From: CAZRKC01 sp964600665 | Lineage (GTDB): Bacteria; Bacillota; SLNR01 | Length of the DNA: 64,000 nucleotides | Assembly: GCA_964600665.1 (NCBI GenBank) | Contig: CAZRKC010000002.1 | Coordinates: 1-64,000, forward strand | Reading direction: 5' to 3' | Notes under the pieces: generated by a model | What the model was told of the DNA's origin: nothing | Seen by the model: the letters and a program-made list of their open reading frames with translations, nothing else | Databases searched by the model: none | Position numbers and translations under genes: made by a program | Shown: in pieces, positions 18,985 to 28,114 of the stretch | Layout: every line of letters starts with the position of its first letter | Position numbering within the stretch: position 1 is the stretch's first letter

Positions 18985-20175
18985 ATGGGACATGAGGGAA
19001 GGGCATCAACACAACAACATGGGGATAGCCAGGGATTTCGCACCGGCCTACGCCGGCAGCTGCTGGCTCTAGGCCGACATCTCCTGCCCCGGTTGCCTCT
19101 GCAGAAAAAGAAAATCGTCTTCTGCAGCTTTGACGGCAAAGGGTTTGGGGACAATGGTAAATATATCGCTTTAGAGATTCTGCGCCAGAAACTGGATGTG
19201 GATCTGGTCTGGCTGATCCATCCCCATCTCATGGACAAGGCCCGGTTTCCTTCCGGTGTCCGCCCGGCGCCGTACTGGACGCTACAGGGGCTGTATGAAA
19301 TGGCCACCGCAAAAGTCTGGTTGGATAATGCCCGGAAAGTGTTTTATCCGGTAAAACGGAAGGACCAGTATTATATCCAGACCTGGCACGGGGGTCTGGG
19401 GATGAAGCGGTCGGAAAAAGAAGTGATCCATGCTTTGGATCCCACCTATGTTCAGGTGGCCATTCAGGATTCCAAGATGGCGGATTTGTTCATCTCCAAC
19501 AGTGATTATCAGACGAAGAAATACCGGAATGCCTACTGGTACGATGGCGAGATCATGGAATCGGGATTGCCTCGAAATGACATCTTCTTTCAGGATGCAG
19601 CTCCTTACCGCAGGCATGTGCGTGCGGCATACGGGATTCCCGCTGACAACCCCATCGTCTTGTATGCGCCCACCTTTCGGGCTCAGCACGGTCTGGATGT
19701 GTATAATCTAGATTATGATCAAGTGAAGAACGCACTGGCTCACCGGTTTGGTGGCGAATGGACGATGATGGTGCGGTTGCATCCCAATATGTCATATCTG
19801 GCGGATCAGGTTGAGGGACAGGTGGTAAATGCCACCCGGTATGACGACATGATGGAGTTATTGGCCGCCTGTGATGTGCTGATTACGGATTATTCCAGTT
19901 CCGCTTTTGATTTTGCTTTGACCCGCAGGCCCTGTTTTTTATATCTGCCGGATGTGGCCGCCTACCAGGCGGATCGGGATCTGTCATTTCCCTTGCATGT
20001 GCTTCCCTTTCCCCAGGGTGAGACGGGGGTGGCATTGGCAGATGCCATCCGGGTGTTTGATCAAGGGGCCTATGTAGCCGCTTTGGATGGGTTCTACGCG
20101 GCCCAGGGGTTAAAGGACGATGGCCATGGGTCGGAACGGGTGGTGGAACGGATTCGTGACATTATTGGTGGTTAA
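18985..20175 (+). CDS. CDP-glycerol glycerophosphotransferase family protein (TagB/TagF-like)
   Basis: About 396 residues. Enzymes of this family add glycerol- or ribitol-phosphate units from CDP-activated donors to a membrane-bound acceptor, as in teichoic acid synthesis. Family marks are VWLDNARK, the His motif YIQTWHGGLGMKRSEKEV (residues about 130-150), VLYAPTFR, and the C-terminal VLITDYSSSAFDFAL with the RPCFLYLPD that follows. The ATG at 18985 has GAGGAGG upstream; an ATG at 18967 lies within the spacer before it. The next gene encodes a cytidylyltransferase of the type that makes such donors, which supports a role in a phosphodiester-containing cell-surface polymer. The alditol used is not certain. 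Confidence 0.82.
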   Translation: MGHEGRASTQQHGDSQGFRTGLRRQLLALGRHLLPRLPLQKKKIVFCSFDGKGFGDNGKYIALEILRQKLDVDLVWLIHPHLMDKARFPSGVRPAPYWTLQGLYEMATAKVWLDNARKVFYPVKRKDQYYIQTWHGGLGMKRSEKEVIHALDPTYVQVAIQDSKMADLFISNSDYQTKKYRNAYWYDGEIMESGLPRNDIFFQDAAPYRRHVRAAYGIPADNPIVLYAPTFRAQHGLDVYNLDYDQVKNALAHRFGGEWTMMVRLHPNMSYLADQVEGQVVNATRYDDMMELLAACDVLITDYSSSAFDFALTRRPCFLYLPDVAAYQADRDLSFPLHVLPFPQGETGVALADAIRVFDQGAYVAALDGFYAAQGLKDDGHGSERVVERIRDIIGG

Positions 20176-20205
20176 AGCATGGGATTTCGCAGCAATGGGG
20201 GTGGC

Positions 20206-20937
20206 ATGATGCGTCATGGATGGGTCAATATGGGCTTGGTGATTGCCGGCGGCATCGGACAGCGCATGGGGTATGCGATCCCCAAGCAGTTCATGGCGAT
20301 CCAGGGGAAACCGTTACTGATCCATACCCTGGAACGATTGGAATATCATCCCCGGATTCACGGCATCCAGGTGGTGTGCTTGCCGGATTGGATGGACCGG
20401 GCTGCCGCCATGATCCGCTACCATGGCATTGATAAGTGTGTCGGTCTGGAACCCGGTGGTGAAAGCGGGATGGCATCCATTGTGATCGGCGTGCGTGCCC
20501 TGGCGGAAAAAGTGGAGGACCCGGCCATGACGGCTGTGGTGATCCATGTGGCCAACCGGCCGATTTTGCCCGCTGATATCCTGGATTTGGCCCTGGATAG
20601 TTGTCATCAGCATGGCTCCGGTGTCTGTGCGTTACCTGTGGTGGAAGACCCGGTGCATACAGCAGACGGAATCACCGCCGCATATGCCATGGATCGTAAA
20701 CAGATCCGCCGGATGCAGACACCCCAGGTCTTTCGCCTCACGGACCTGCTGGATGCGTATGATGAAGCGGAACGACGGGGAATTACGGATGCCGTGTCCT
20801 GTGCATCCTTGATGCTGACTTTAGGCCGGCCTGTCTACCTGACGCCCGGAACCGAGAAGAACCTGAAGGTGACCACCCCGGATGATGTGGATATTTTTCG
20901 AGCCCTCCTGCAGATGGAGCAAGAAGGGACCCCATAA
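20206..20937 (+). CDS. TarI/IspD-like cytidylyltransferase
   Basis: A 243-residue nucleotidyltransferase that would form a CDP-alditol (CDP-ribitol, TarI type) or CDP-methylerythritol (IspD type). The N-terminal CTP-binding loop is VIAGGIGQRMGYAIPKQF, with the usual Arg and Lys, and the C-terminal K of LKVTTPDDVDIF is kept. The motif that is normally HDAxRP reads HVANRP here, so the conserved Asp is replaced by Val, which could lower activity or change metal use. Context next to a glycerophosphotransferase favours a teichoic-acid-like donor over isoprenoid synthesis, but no reductase partner (TarJ) is nearby. GGGGGTGG precedes the ATG; an ATG at 20179 is an alternative start. Confidence 0.7.
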   Translation: MMRHGWVNMGLVIAGGIGQRMGYAIPKQFMAIQGKPLLIHTLERLEYHPRIHGIQVVCLPDWMDRAAAMIRYHGIDKCVGLEPGGESGMASIVIGVRALAEKVEDPAMTAVVIHVANRPILPADILDLALDSCHQHGSGVCALPVVEDPVHTADGITAAYAMDRKQIRRMQTPQVFRLTDLLDAYDEAERRGITDAVSCASLMLTLGRPVYLTPGTEKNLKVTTPDDVDIFRALLQMEQEGTP

Positions 20938-21148
20938 ATGGTACCGGATGCCTCAAGTTGAGAAACCGATGGTTGACAGGCAACTGATACACTCATCGCA
21001 GCGCTGGTGACCGGCTCGAGACCATGGAAATAACCAATTGAAACGATTTATAACCAGCTGAGTGGTTGAGGGATCAACGATTATTTTCCCACTGAGTCCG
21101 GGTGGCTGGCAGCGTTCATACCCTCCAAAACACACTTTCAGGTTGATA

Positions 21149-21177
21149 TTGCTCCGGAGGGGTAAATAGTGTACAAT
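21149..21177 (+). promoter_or_regulatory. Promoter of the small export protein gene
   Basis: TTGCTC at 21149-21154, a 17-base spacer and TACAAT at 21172-21177. The -10 overlaps a possible GTG start at 21169, which supports translation from GTG 21229. The rest of the 20938-21148 gap shows no gene or clear structure. Confidence 0.45.
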
Positions 21178-21228
21178 AATTCATGGGTCGCATCGCGGGC
21201 TCAATATGCAGATGGCAGGAGTAATAGT

Positions 21229-21705
21229 GTGGAGAGTCTACTGGAACTGCTAAAAGTTGAATTAACGGTGTTCTTGATGTCTGCCATCCCGGTGATCGAG
21301 CTGCGGGGGGGGATTCCCATGGGGGTTGCTTTAGGGTTATCGCCTTTAAACGCCGCGGTGATCTGCTATTTTGGCAGCCTGTTGCCGGCACCCTTCATTC
21401 TGTTGGCGTTGAAACCGGTTTTTGAGCTCTTACGGAAGACCAACACATTCCGTCATGTGGTGGATCGGTTTGCCACTCACTCGTTGGAAAAAAACGGCGA
21501 TAAGGTCCAGCGATACGGCATGTGGGGTTTGATGATCTTTGTGGCCATCCCGTTACCGGGCACCGGCGTGTGGAGCGGGAGCATTGCGGCGGCGCTGTTG
21601 GGCATTCCTTTTAAACGATCATTTCCGGCGATTGCAGCAGGGAATGCACTGGCTGCGATTGCCGTGACCTTGATCAGTCAGGGCGTTTTTAGAGTTTTAG
21701 GCTGA
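21229..21705 (+). CDS. Small multi-drug export protein family (COG2426-like)
   Basis: A 158-residue membrane protein with about four hydrophobic stretches. The signature is SAIPVIELRGGIPMGVALGL near the N-terminus, and the PLPGTGVWSGSIAAALLGIP loop in the second half; both are hallmarks of this family, annotated as putative small multidrug export but with no solid biochemical assignment. GTG 21229 is chosen because AGGAG lies 7 bases upstream and a promoter overlaps the longer alternative. It is a single-gene unit: its own promoter lies upstream and an intrinsic terminator begins within its stop codon region. Confidence 0.75.
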   Translation: MESLLELLKVELTVFLMSAIPVIELRGGIPMGVALGLSPLNAAVICYFGSLLPAPFILLALKPVFELLRKTNTFRHVVDRFATHSLEKNGDKVQRYGMWGLMIFVAIPLPGTGVWSGSIAAALLGIPFKRSFPAIAAGNALAAIAVTLISQGVFRVLG

Positions 21706-21727
21706 GTGGAGACCGCTCAGTTTTTTT
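21702..21727 (+). terminator. Intrinsic terminator after the small export gene
   Basis: CTGAGTGG, loop AGA, CCGCTCAG (21702-21720, eight pairs with one G-T) followed by seven T residues. The stem overlaps the stop codon. Confidence 0.85.
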
Positions 21728-21909
21728 ATGTCCCGGATTCTACAAATCGTTGAATTTGCTGGGGCGGTTAAACGGACAGCCATATAATGGAATATGTACG
21801 GATGTGCACACTTTGTATCTGCTTCAGATCCATCAGCGGCAGGGATGCGCAGACGATTGTCGAATAAATGAACACCAAGGTTTTTAAGGTTGCAGCAGGG
21901 GGTAAATCA

Positions 21910-24900
21910 ATGCTCTATACCAAAGGGCCTACTAATAATCAAGGTGGCAACGGTACGCCAGCGACCCGAACATGGACCGGGTCGCTGTCTGCCGAAGGAT
22001 ATATCGTCAGCCTGGATCGGACGGGGTCTGATCTCTTGGGTTGGACTGCAGAAGAGGTTAAGGATACCTCTTTTTTTGCATGGGTGCATCCCGATGACAC
22101 CCAGAAAGCCCGATGGGTCATGGAACAGTCCATGCGGTTGATGTCCCCCATTAAATTTAATTTGCGACTCAAAGTTGCTGTCGGTCGTTTCATACCGGTT
22201 CGCCTCACCTTTTCCCCGGATGATGCCGGGGTGGGCGTGGCATTTCACGCCCGAAGTGTATCGTCAGTGGCAGATGTATTTGAAGATCCCGGCGAGCCCA
22301 ACTTTGTGGACGGTTGTGCTGCAGACCCGGCGGACATGGCCGAACACTACTGGGCACAGACCGCCTTTGAAGCCATGGTGGTGGCAGAGCAGATGCAGGA
22401 TAGCTGGCGGATCATCCGGGTCAACCCGGCTGCGGGTATCCTGTTTGGCCGAAACCAGGATGACATGATCCAGGGACGGATCCTGGATTTGATTCCACCG
22501 GAGTGCCTGGACGGGTTTGATGAAAGTGACGAAAACAGCCAACAAGGGATCAAAGAAGCAGAAATTGTCACCGGTACCGGGGAGCGACGACAGGTGCTAA
22601 TGCAAAGCAGCCAATGGACGCATGGGGAACGCAGGTTTCGCGCCTATGCGTTTTGGGATATCTCGGAAAACCGGAAGCAAGATGCCGCCTTTTTGCAGCG
22701 CGAACAAGAATTTCGCGCCCTGGTGGATCATTCACCGGACATCATTGTCCGGTATGACCGGGACAAACGGCGCACCTATGTCAACCGTACATTTGCAGAC
22801 CAGATGGGCCAACCCGCTGCGGCACTGGCGGGGACGACCATTTATGATACCGGGATCCTCACAGGGCAAGTGGAGCGGTTTGGCCAGCTCATCGACCAGG
22901 TCTTTGCAACAGGTAAACCGGTGGAAGTGGTTATGACCCCCATCCAGGGGGAACAGCATACGTATCATCACACCCGCCTGATTCCGGAGTTGGCAACGGA
23001 CGGCAGGGTGTTATCCGTGCTGAACATATCCCGTGACATCACCCAGCTCATTGTAACCGAACGAGCTCTCATGACGCATCTAACCCAGGCGGAAACATTT
23101 CTGAAAAGTTTCCACGGAGTTGCATATATTGGCGATGGCAGTTTTGCCCCACGATTTTTGGGGGGAGCCGTCAAAGTCATCACCGGGTATAAGCCGGATG
23201 ACTTTCTCAGCGGCAAGGTGAGTTGGCGGGATTTGATCCATCCGGAAGATTTTCCGGCTTTGTGGGAAAAGATCCAAAAGGACCGGGAAGAAGCCACGGG
23301 GATCTATGTCCAGCGTTACCGGATCCTGCGCAAAGACCAGAAGATCCGCTGGGTCGAGCAATATGTCCAGTATAGCCGGGATGAACAGGGGGCGTTGATG
23401 ACCCACGGCACCATGGTGGATATCACTCAGCGGGTGGGGATGGAGCGCGCCCTGGAAGAAAGCAAAGCCCGGTATCAGATGCTGGTGGAGAGCATTCAGG
23501 ATGTCTTTTATATTCTCTCCGCAGACGATACGATCACCTATATCAGTCCGTCCGTTGAAGATCTTTTGGGTTACAAACCTGCAGAGATGCTGGGGCGGCC
23601 AAGTTATGACTTTATCGTTCCGGATGATCGGAAGAAAGTTAAATTCAACCTCAATGAAAAGCGGAAAGGGAATCTGTTCAGCACGCAACATCGGGTAACC
23701 GCCAAGGATGGGACCTATCGCTGGGTGCGGGCAACCACCCGTCCCATGCCCCATGATCTGGCCCCGGCGGGCAGTGTGTACGGTATCATGAATGACATCA
23801 CAGTAGAAGTTCTGACCAAGGAAGCCCTGGAAAAGAGTGAAGCCCAGTACCGGTCTCTGGTGGATAATATCCCGGGTGTTTTTCATCGTATGGACCTGAC
23901 CACCGGCCGGATCACCTACATATCCGAGAAATGCCGGGATATCCTGCAGCGGGAACCGGCGGAATTTCTCACCCTTTTGGAGTACATCCAATGGATCCAT
24001 CCAGATGATCGCCGACACGTTGCGGCCTTCTTTGAGGGCATTCAGGCACATTCATCACCCTATGAGGTGGAATACCGCATGATCATGCCCAATGGGGACT
24101 ACCGGTGGTTCATGGACCGTGGCCAGGGGTTCGGTCAGAACGGGACTGTTGAATTTATCGATGGCATCCTCACAGACATCACGGAGCGAAAAGTGCTGGA
24201 AGATGATCTGCGCCGCCGGGAAACTCAGTTCCGCTCTCTGGTGGACAATGTTCCCGGAATCGTGTATCGGGCTCAGAGCAGTCCGGATCGGGAATTTGTT
24301 TACCTCAGTGGTGATTTTGAACGGATCACGGGGTATCCCAAAAGCGACTTTTTGGGGGCAGGGCGGCGGGGATACCGCACCATGATTCACCCGGAAGATG
24401 CGGACCGCATCGCCCTGGAATATGAGAAAGCCTTTTCCCAGGGCTATGAGTTCAGTCAGGAGTACCGGATCATTCGCCAGGATGGAACCACCCGCTGGGT
24501 GCAGGGGACGGCCCGTTTGATTTTAGAAGACGGTGAGACATGGATCGACGGCATCATTCTGGATATTCATGAACGAAAAGAGGCGGAAGCCCAGATCGAA
24601 TATCTCACCTTCCACGACAGCATGACCGGTTTGTACAACCGCAACTTCTTCGATGTGGAGATGAAACGGTTGGATGTGGAACGGATGCTTCCTTTGAGTA
24701 TCATCATTGGGGATGTCAACGGACTGAAGCTGATCAATGATTCCTTAGGGCATCAGATGGGGGATGAAATGCTGGTGGCCATTGGTCGCACCATTGCGGA
24801 TGCCTGCCGTAAAGAAGATATTCTCTGTCGTTGGGGCGGGGATGAGTTTGCGGTGCTCCTGCCTCAGACCTGGCCGAAAGATTGCGGGATCCTCCGGCAG

Positions 24901-25629
24901 CGGATCATGGATCGGTGCAGCCATATCGATTCCTTCCCCATCCCGGTGAGCATCTCCTTGGGAATGGCGACCAAACATGAACTATCCCATAATATCCAGG
25001 AAGTGATCAAGGAAGCAGAGGATATGATGTACCGGTTGAAGGTGTCCGAAGGACGGGACACGTCCAGTAAAGTGGTCTACTCCTTGAAAGATTTTCTCCA
25101 CAGCCGGTCCGATGAAACACCGGAGCATGTGAAACGGGTGAAGGATTATGCGTTAATGCTGGGGACTGCTCTGGGATTGACGGAGGAAGAAGTCCGGAAA
25201 CTGAAACTGCTGGCGGATTTGCACGATGTGGGCAAACTGTCGGTACCAGAAGACATCATGGCGAAGACTTCACCCTTGACTGAAGATGAACGAGCCATCA
25301 TCCGCAACCACTGTGAGCACGGATTTAAAATCATTCAGTCAGCGGCCTCTCTGGTGGCGGTGGCGGAGGAAGTGCTGGCCCATCACGAATGGTATGATGG
25401 CACAGGATACCCTCAAGGGTTAAAAGGGGAGCAGATTCCACTCCTTGCCCGGATTTTTGCCATTGTGGACGCATTTGATGTGATGACCCATGGTCGTGCA
25501 TATCGAGCGCCGATTTCATGGGAAGATGCAGCAGATGAACTGATCCTGTGGTCGGGGAGACAATTTGATCCGGGCCTCGTGGAGATATTCGTGGAACAGT
25601 TACTGCAAAATGGCGGCCAGAGCAGCTGA
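21910..25629 (+). CDS. Seven-PAS sensor with GGDEF and HD-GYP domains
   Basis: A soluble 1239-residue cyclic-di-GMP signalling protein. By reading the repeats, about seven PAS/PAC units cover residues 20-930, many ending in the typical DITER-type linker. A GGDEF domain follows with an intact RWGGDEFAVLLP active site and an RKED inhibitory-site motif five residues before it, so diguanylate cyclase activity with product feedback is likely. The last 190 residues are an HD-GYP phosphodiesterase with LHDVGKLSVPEDIM and HHEWYDGTGYPQGL. No membrane helices are seen, so the signals are intracellular, perhaps redox or ligand sensed by PAS. ATG 21910 has AGGGGG upstream; an ATG at 21868 is possible. 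It is followed by its own terminator and lies alone between unrelated genes. Confidence 0.93.
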   Translation: MLYTKGPTNNQGGNGTPATRTWTGSLSAEGYIVSLDRTGSDLLGWTAEEVKDTSFFAWVHPDDTQKARWVMEQSMRLMSPIKFNLRLKVAVGRFIPVRLTFSPDDAGVGVAFHARSVSSVADVFEDPGEPNFVDGCAADPADMAEHYWAQTAFEAMVVAEQMQDSWRIIRVNPAAGILFGRNQDDMIQGRILDLIPPECLDGFDESDENSQQGIKEAEIVTGTGERRQVLMQSSQWTHGERRFRAYAFWDISENRKQDAAFLQREQEFRALVDHSPDIIVRYDRDKRRTYVNRTFADQMGQPAAALAGTTIYDTGILTGQVERFGQLIDQVFATGKPVEVVMTPIQGEQHTYHHTRLIPELATDGRVLSVLNISRDITQLIVTERALMTHLTQAETFLKSFHGVAYIGDGSFAPRFLGGAVKVITGYKPDDFLSGKVSWRDLIHPEDFPALWEKIQKDREEATGIYVQRYRILRKDQKIRWVEQYVQYSRDEQGALMTHGTMVDITQRVGMERALEESKARYQMLVESIQDVFYILSADDTITYISPSVEDLLGYKPAEMLGRPSYDFIVPDDRKKVKFNLNEKRKGNLFSTQHRVTAKDGTYRWVRATTRPMPHDLAPAGSVYGIMNDITVEVLTKEALEKSEAQYRSLVDNIPGVFHRMDLTTGRITYISEKCRDILQREPAEFLTLLEYIQWIHPDDRRHVAAFFEGIQAHSSPYEVEYRMIMPNGDYRWFMDRGQGFGQNGTVEFIDGILTDITERKVLEDDLRRRETQFRSLVDNVPGIVYRAQSSPDREFVYLSGDFERITGYPKSDFLGAGRRGYRTMIHPEDADRIALEYEKAFSQGYEFSQEYRIIRQDGTTRWVQGTARLILEDGETWIDGIILDIHERKEAEAQIEYLTFHDSMTGLYNRNFFDVEMKRLDVERMLPLSIIIGDVNGLKLINDSLGHQMGDEMLVAIGRTIADACRKEDILCRWGGDEFAVLLPQTWPKDCGILRQRIMDRCSHIDSFPIPVSISLGMATKHELSHNIQEVIKEAEDMMYRLKVSEGRDTSSKVVYSLKDFLHSRSDETPEHVKRVKDYALMLGTALGLTEEEVRKLKLLADLHDVGKLSVPEDIMAKTSPLTEDERAIIRNHCEHGFKIIQSAASLVAVAEEVLAHHEWYDGTGYPQGLKGEQIPLLARIFAIVDAFDVMTHGRAYRAPISWEDAADELILWSGRQFDPGLVEIFVEQLLQNGGQSS

Positions 25630-25663
25630 TAGATGGCTAAACCAGTGTTCAAACATGAATCGA

Positions 25664-25684
25664 AACGGCGCAAGCCGTTTTTTT
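25664..25684 (+). terminator. Intrinsic terminator after the PAS/GGDEF/HD-GYP gene
   Basis: AACGGC, loop GCAA, GCCGTT at 25664-25679, followed by five or more T. The GNRA-type loop and T-run make it a clear terminator. Confidence 0.85.
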
Positions 25685-25758
25685 GTGGCAGGGATTCCCT
25701 TTGGGAAAACAGAATAAAAGATTGATGAATCATGGGTTAGATAGGGGAGGTGGACCGG

Positions 25759-26055
25759 ATGGGACGATATGATCTGTTCTTGCTGGTTGGGTTTATTTTT
25801 GTCCTCATGGTCCGACCCATCTTGATTTACCTGAATCTGCGACGGATGCGGCAGGATTATCATCTGGTGGCAGAATTTGAAGGGCAGTTGGTGGCCCAGG
25901 GTCAGGGTGTCACCCTCCTTGCCGGTGGCGTCTGGCGGGTGGGGATCTTCATGGGACAAATCAAAGGGGGACTCTGGTTGATAAAACTGGATTCGGGGGA
26001 GGACCTGAAACTGGATCCGGCGACTATTGAAACGATTCGTGTGTATGATATCTGA
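25759..26055 (+). CDS. Small membrane-anchored protein of unknown function
   Basis: 98 residues, not assigned to a family. One N-terminal hydrophobic helix (LFLLVGFIFVLMVRPILIYL) is followed by a small basic-acidic domain of beta-like character. GGGGAGGTGG precedes the ATG at 25759. It shares direction with the next small membrane protein gene about 110 bases on. No enzymatic motif is visible. Confidence 0.6.
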   Translation: MGRYDLFLLVGFIFVLMVRPILIYLNLRRMRQDYHLVAEFEGQLVAQGQGVTLLAGGVWRVGIFMGQIKGGLWLIKLDSGEDLKLDPATIETIRVYDI

Positions 26056-26167
26056 AGGAGAGCAGGAAGCAAAGACGGCACGATCGCAGGGGGTTTGTTG
26101 CCAGTCGCATGGAAACCATGGGTTGGATCATGCAAGGATGGGAATGGGATGCAGAGGGGGAATCTGG

Positions 26168-26761
26168 ATGTTGCCGGAAGTATTGGATATGGTGAAAAAA
26201 GCAGGGGGTATTACCCTATTATTGGCGACGGTGAGCTTTGTAACTGCCTTTTTGGTGCGAACGTACATGATGTTTGTGGTGCTGCCGAAAAAGGAAATCG
26301 GGATGGAAGTCAGCCCGGACCAGAAACATTGGGTGAAGTATGTGGCGCCGTTTCAGGATATGGAGTTAAAAGGGCTGCTGGCTTTGACCATTGTGGTCAT
26401 GATCATCAGCTATCTCATCCGCCAAGTGGCGGCTGGTTTGGGATTAATCACCATTCTGGTGGGATTGTCCTTTTTCACCTTTACCATTGGCTTGATTCGA
26501 CCGACCTACTATCTGACCACCGAAGGTTTGATGGTCTTAAACTGGTACCCGCCATATATGAACCGGAATATGGGGTTTTACCGCTGGAGCCTGTTTGATA
26601 AATTTGGCCGGAATGAAAATGAGATCCTGGTTGCCGGGAAGAAAATCATCCCCATCCTGGCCAATGATGCCCAGATTGAAGAGGTGCACCGGTATGTCCG
26701 GCGGATGATCAACCGCCAGTTGGCGACTGCCAAAGAAGAAGAAAGTGGAAAGGCCCGGTGA
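26168..26761 (+). CDS. Membrane protein of unknown function
   Basis: 197 residues with an N-terminal helix (about residues 12-32) and a central pair of hydrophobic segments (about 65-110), then a soluble C-terminal domain of about 80 residues that looks PH-like (TYYLTTEGLMVLNWYPPYMN and FDKFGRNENEILVAGKKIIP). The ATG at 26168 is chosen because AGAGGGGGAA precedes it; longer in-frame starts overlap the upstream gene. It ends in a bidirectional terminator facing the convergent DUF362 gene. No family recognised. Confidence 0.6.
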   Translation: MLPEVLDMVKKAGGITLLLATVSFVTAFLVRTYMMFVVLPKKEIGMEVSPDQKHWVKYVAPFQDMELKGLLALTIVVMIISYLIRQVAAGLGLITILVGLSFFTFTIGLIRPTYYLTTEGLMVLNWYPPYMNRNMGFYRWSLFDKFGRNENEILVAGKKIIPILANDAQIEEVHRYVRRMINRQLATAKEEESGKAR

Positions 26762-26772
26762 TCCGGGCCTTT
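26749..26772. terminator. Bidirectional terminator between convergent genes
   Basis: AAAGGCCCGG, loop TGAT, CCGGGCCTTT: a perfect 10-bp stem at 26749-26772 that includes the stop codon of the upstream gene. Its A and T ends suit termination in both directions, serving the convergent gene at 26775 too. Confidence 0.75.
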
Positions 26773-26774
26773 GC

Positions 26775-27851
26775 TTATGAAGGAGTGGCGTCTTTTAAGT
26801 TGATAGCCCGGGTGGGGCATTTTTCCTGACAGCAAAAACAGACAATGCATTTGTCCACATCCACCACGGGGTAGTCCGGCATGGTGATGGCGTGGGCCGG
26901 ACACTCGTTGACACAAGTGCCGCAGCGGATGCACAATGATTCTGTCACCACCGGCCGCTGGGAGCGTAACCGGCGCCAGAAATCGTCCGGACCGCCTTCC
27001 CGGGGACTCATGTAGCCTTCCGGGTGTTTATAATCATCCATAACCAGGACCTCGCCGTCGATCTGAATCTGATCCAGATCCTTTTCCCCCAGACCCCGGG
27101 CATGGGCCAGTTCCGTGACCCGAATGGCACCGGGGGCAAAATTCATCATGGTGCCGATGACTGCATCCACTGCGACCATGTCGTTCCCGGCCAGAATCCG
27201 ACCGAGATGACGCAGATCTTTAGATACCGGACCGTTGCCTTCCATGGCTACAACACCGTCAACAATGGCCAGATCCGGAGGCCGGATCGAAAAGATATCC
27301 AGCAGGGCTTCCGGGAAATCGTACGGATTGCCGGCAGTAAAATGAAGATTGGCTTTTTGTGCTCCCGGGAGGTAGCCATAGCAGTTCTTGATGGCGCCGG
27401 ACAGACCGGTGAGACCGTGGGTCTTGAATTTCGGCAGATTGATGATATAATCGGCTTCCAAAATGGCTTCTGAAACCACCGCTCTGGGAATATACTGGGA
27501 ATCTAAGGCAAGCTCCCGCACTCGGCCTCCCAGGTTTTCATAGTATTCCCCGGCTGCCTCTAAAAGACCGCTGACTTCAAAGGATTTCTGGTTGGCACCG
27601 TAACTGGCGGCACCGGGATTATCCCCGACGATGATGGCCGCAGGGTGACGGGCTTCCACCGCACGGATAACGGCTTTTAAGATAGCCGGGTGGGTGGTCA
27701 CACTTTCCTCCGGCTTGGCATCCCGGAGGACATTGGGTTTGATTAATACCTTTTTCCCCTGTAAGGGCGGATCAAAGAAAGCAAAGATTTCATCAATGAC
27801 CGGCTGGCACGAATCGTATTCCGCCGGTCTGATCATGACAGTTGGTTTCAC
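26775..27851 (-). CDS. DUF362 domain protein with 2[4Fe-4S] ferredoxin domain
   Basis: About 358 residues. The first 290 residues are a DUF362 domain (starts KPTVMIRPAEY, with LIKPNVLRDAKPEESVTTHP and NLPKFKTHGLTGLSGAIKN). The last 60 carry two 4Fe-4S motifs, CIRCGTCVNECPAHAI and CIVCFCCQEKCPTRAI. Proteins of this type occur in anaerobes and are thought to act in electron transfer, but no reaction is established. GTG 27851 has GAGAGG 9 bases upstream; an ATG at 27860 directly abuts the GAGAGG and is the alternative. It is the only gene on its strand here, convergent with the small membrane protein gene and divergent from yfmF. Confidence 0.85.
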   Translation of the reverse strand: MKPTVMIRPAEYDSCQPVIDEIFAFFDPPLQGKKVLIKPNVLRDAKPEESVTTHPAILKAVIRAVEARHPAAIIVGDNPGAASYGANQKSFEVSGLLEAAGEYYENLGGRVRELALDSQYIPRAVVSEAILEADYIINLPKFKTHGLTGLSGAIKNCYGYLPGAQKANLHFTAGNPYDFPEALLDIFSIRPPDLAIVDGVVAMEGNGPVSKDLRHLGRILAGNDMVAVDAVIGTMMNFAPGAIRVTELAHARGLGEKDLDQIQIDGEVLVMDDYKHPEGYMSPREGGPDDFWRRLRSQRPVVTESLCIRCGTCVNECPAHAITMPDYPVVDVDKCIVCFCCQEKCPTRAINLKDATPS

Positions 27852-28051
27852 AGGATTCATCCTCTCTATATTGGATTCGGTGTATACCTTCGCGGCATGG
27901 GGGCTGTTTTCCTCTTCATCCCGTCAACGGTCGCAACCACACGGGAAAACTGTCAACTCACACACAAGGGTCAAAGCCGCATTCCCCCAAATGCCAGCAA
28001 TGAAACGGCAGGAATTTATTCCATGGCAGGCGAATGTAGCACTGAATCTAT

Positions 28052-28072
28052 CAGGCTTCGGCCTGGTCTTTT
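28052..28072 (+). terminator. UUCG hairpin with T-rich tail in the leader of yfmF
   Basis: CAGGC, loop TTCG, GCCTG at 28052-28065, then GTCTTTTG. It could terminate or attenuate transcription upstream of yfmF. The stem is short (5 bp) so the call is uncertain. Confidence 0.4.
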
Positions 28073-28114
28073 GATACAGGGGTCTGACATCGGATCCAAG
28101 GAAGGAGTGACTGC

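Noticed and set aside
20938..21148. Possible riboswitch in the gap before the small export gene
   Set aside because: I compared it by eye with the c-di-GMP riboswitch pattern and found no conserved core; only a promoter is supported.
23080..24051. A 323-codon reading frame on the minus strand inside the PAS array
   Set aside because: Antisense shadow of the PAS/GGDEF/HD-GYP gene; no domain and no ribosome-binding site.
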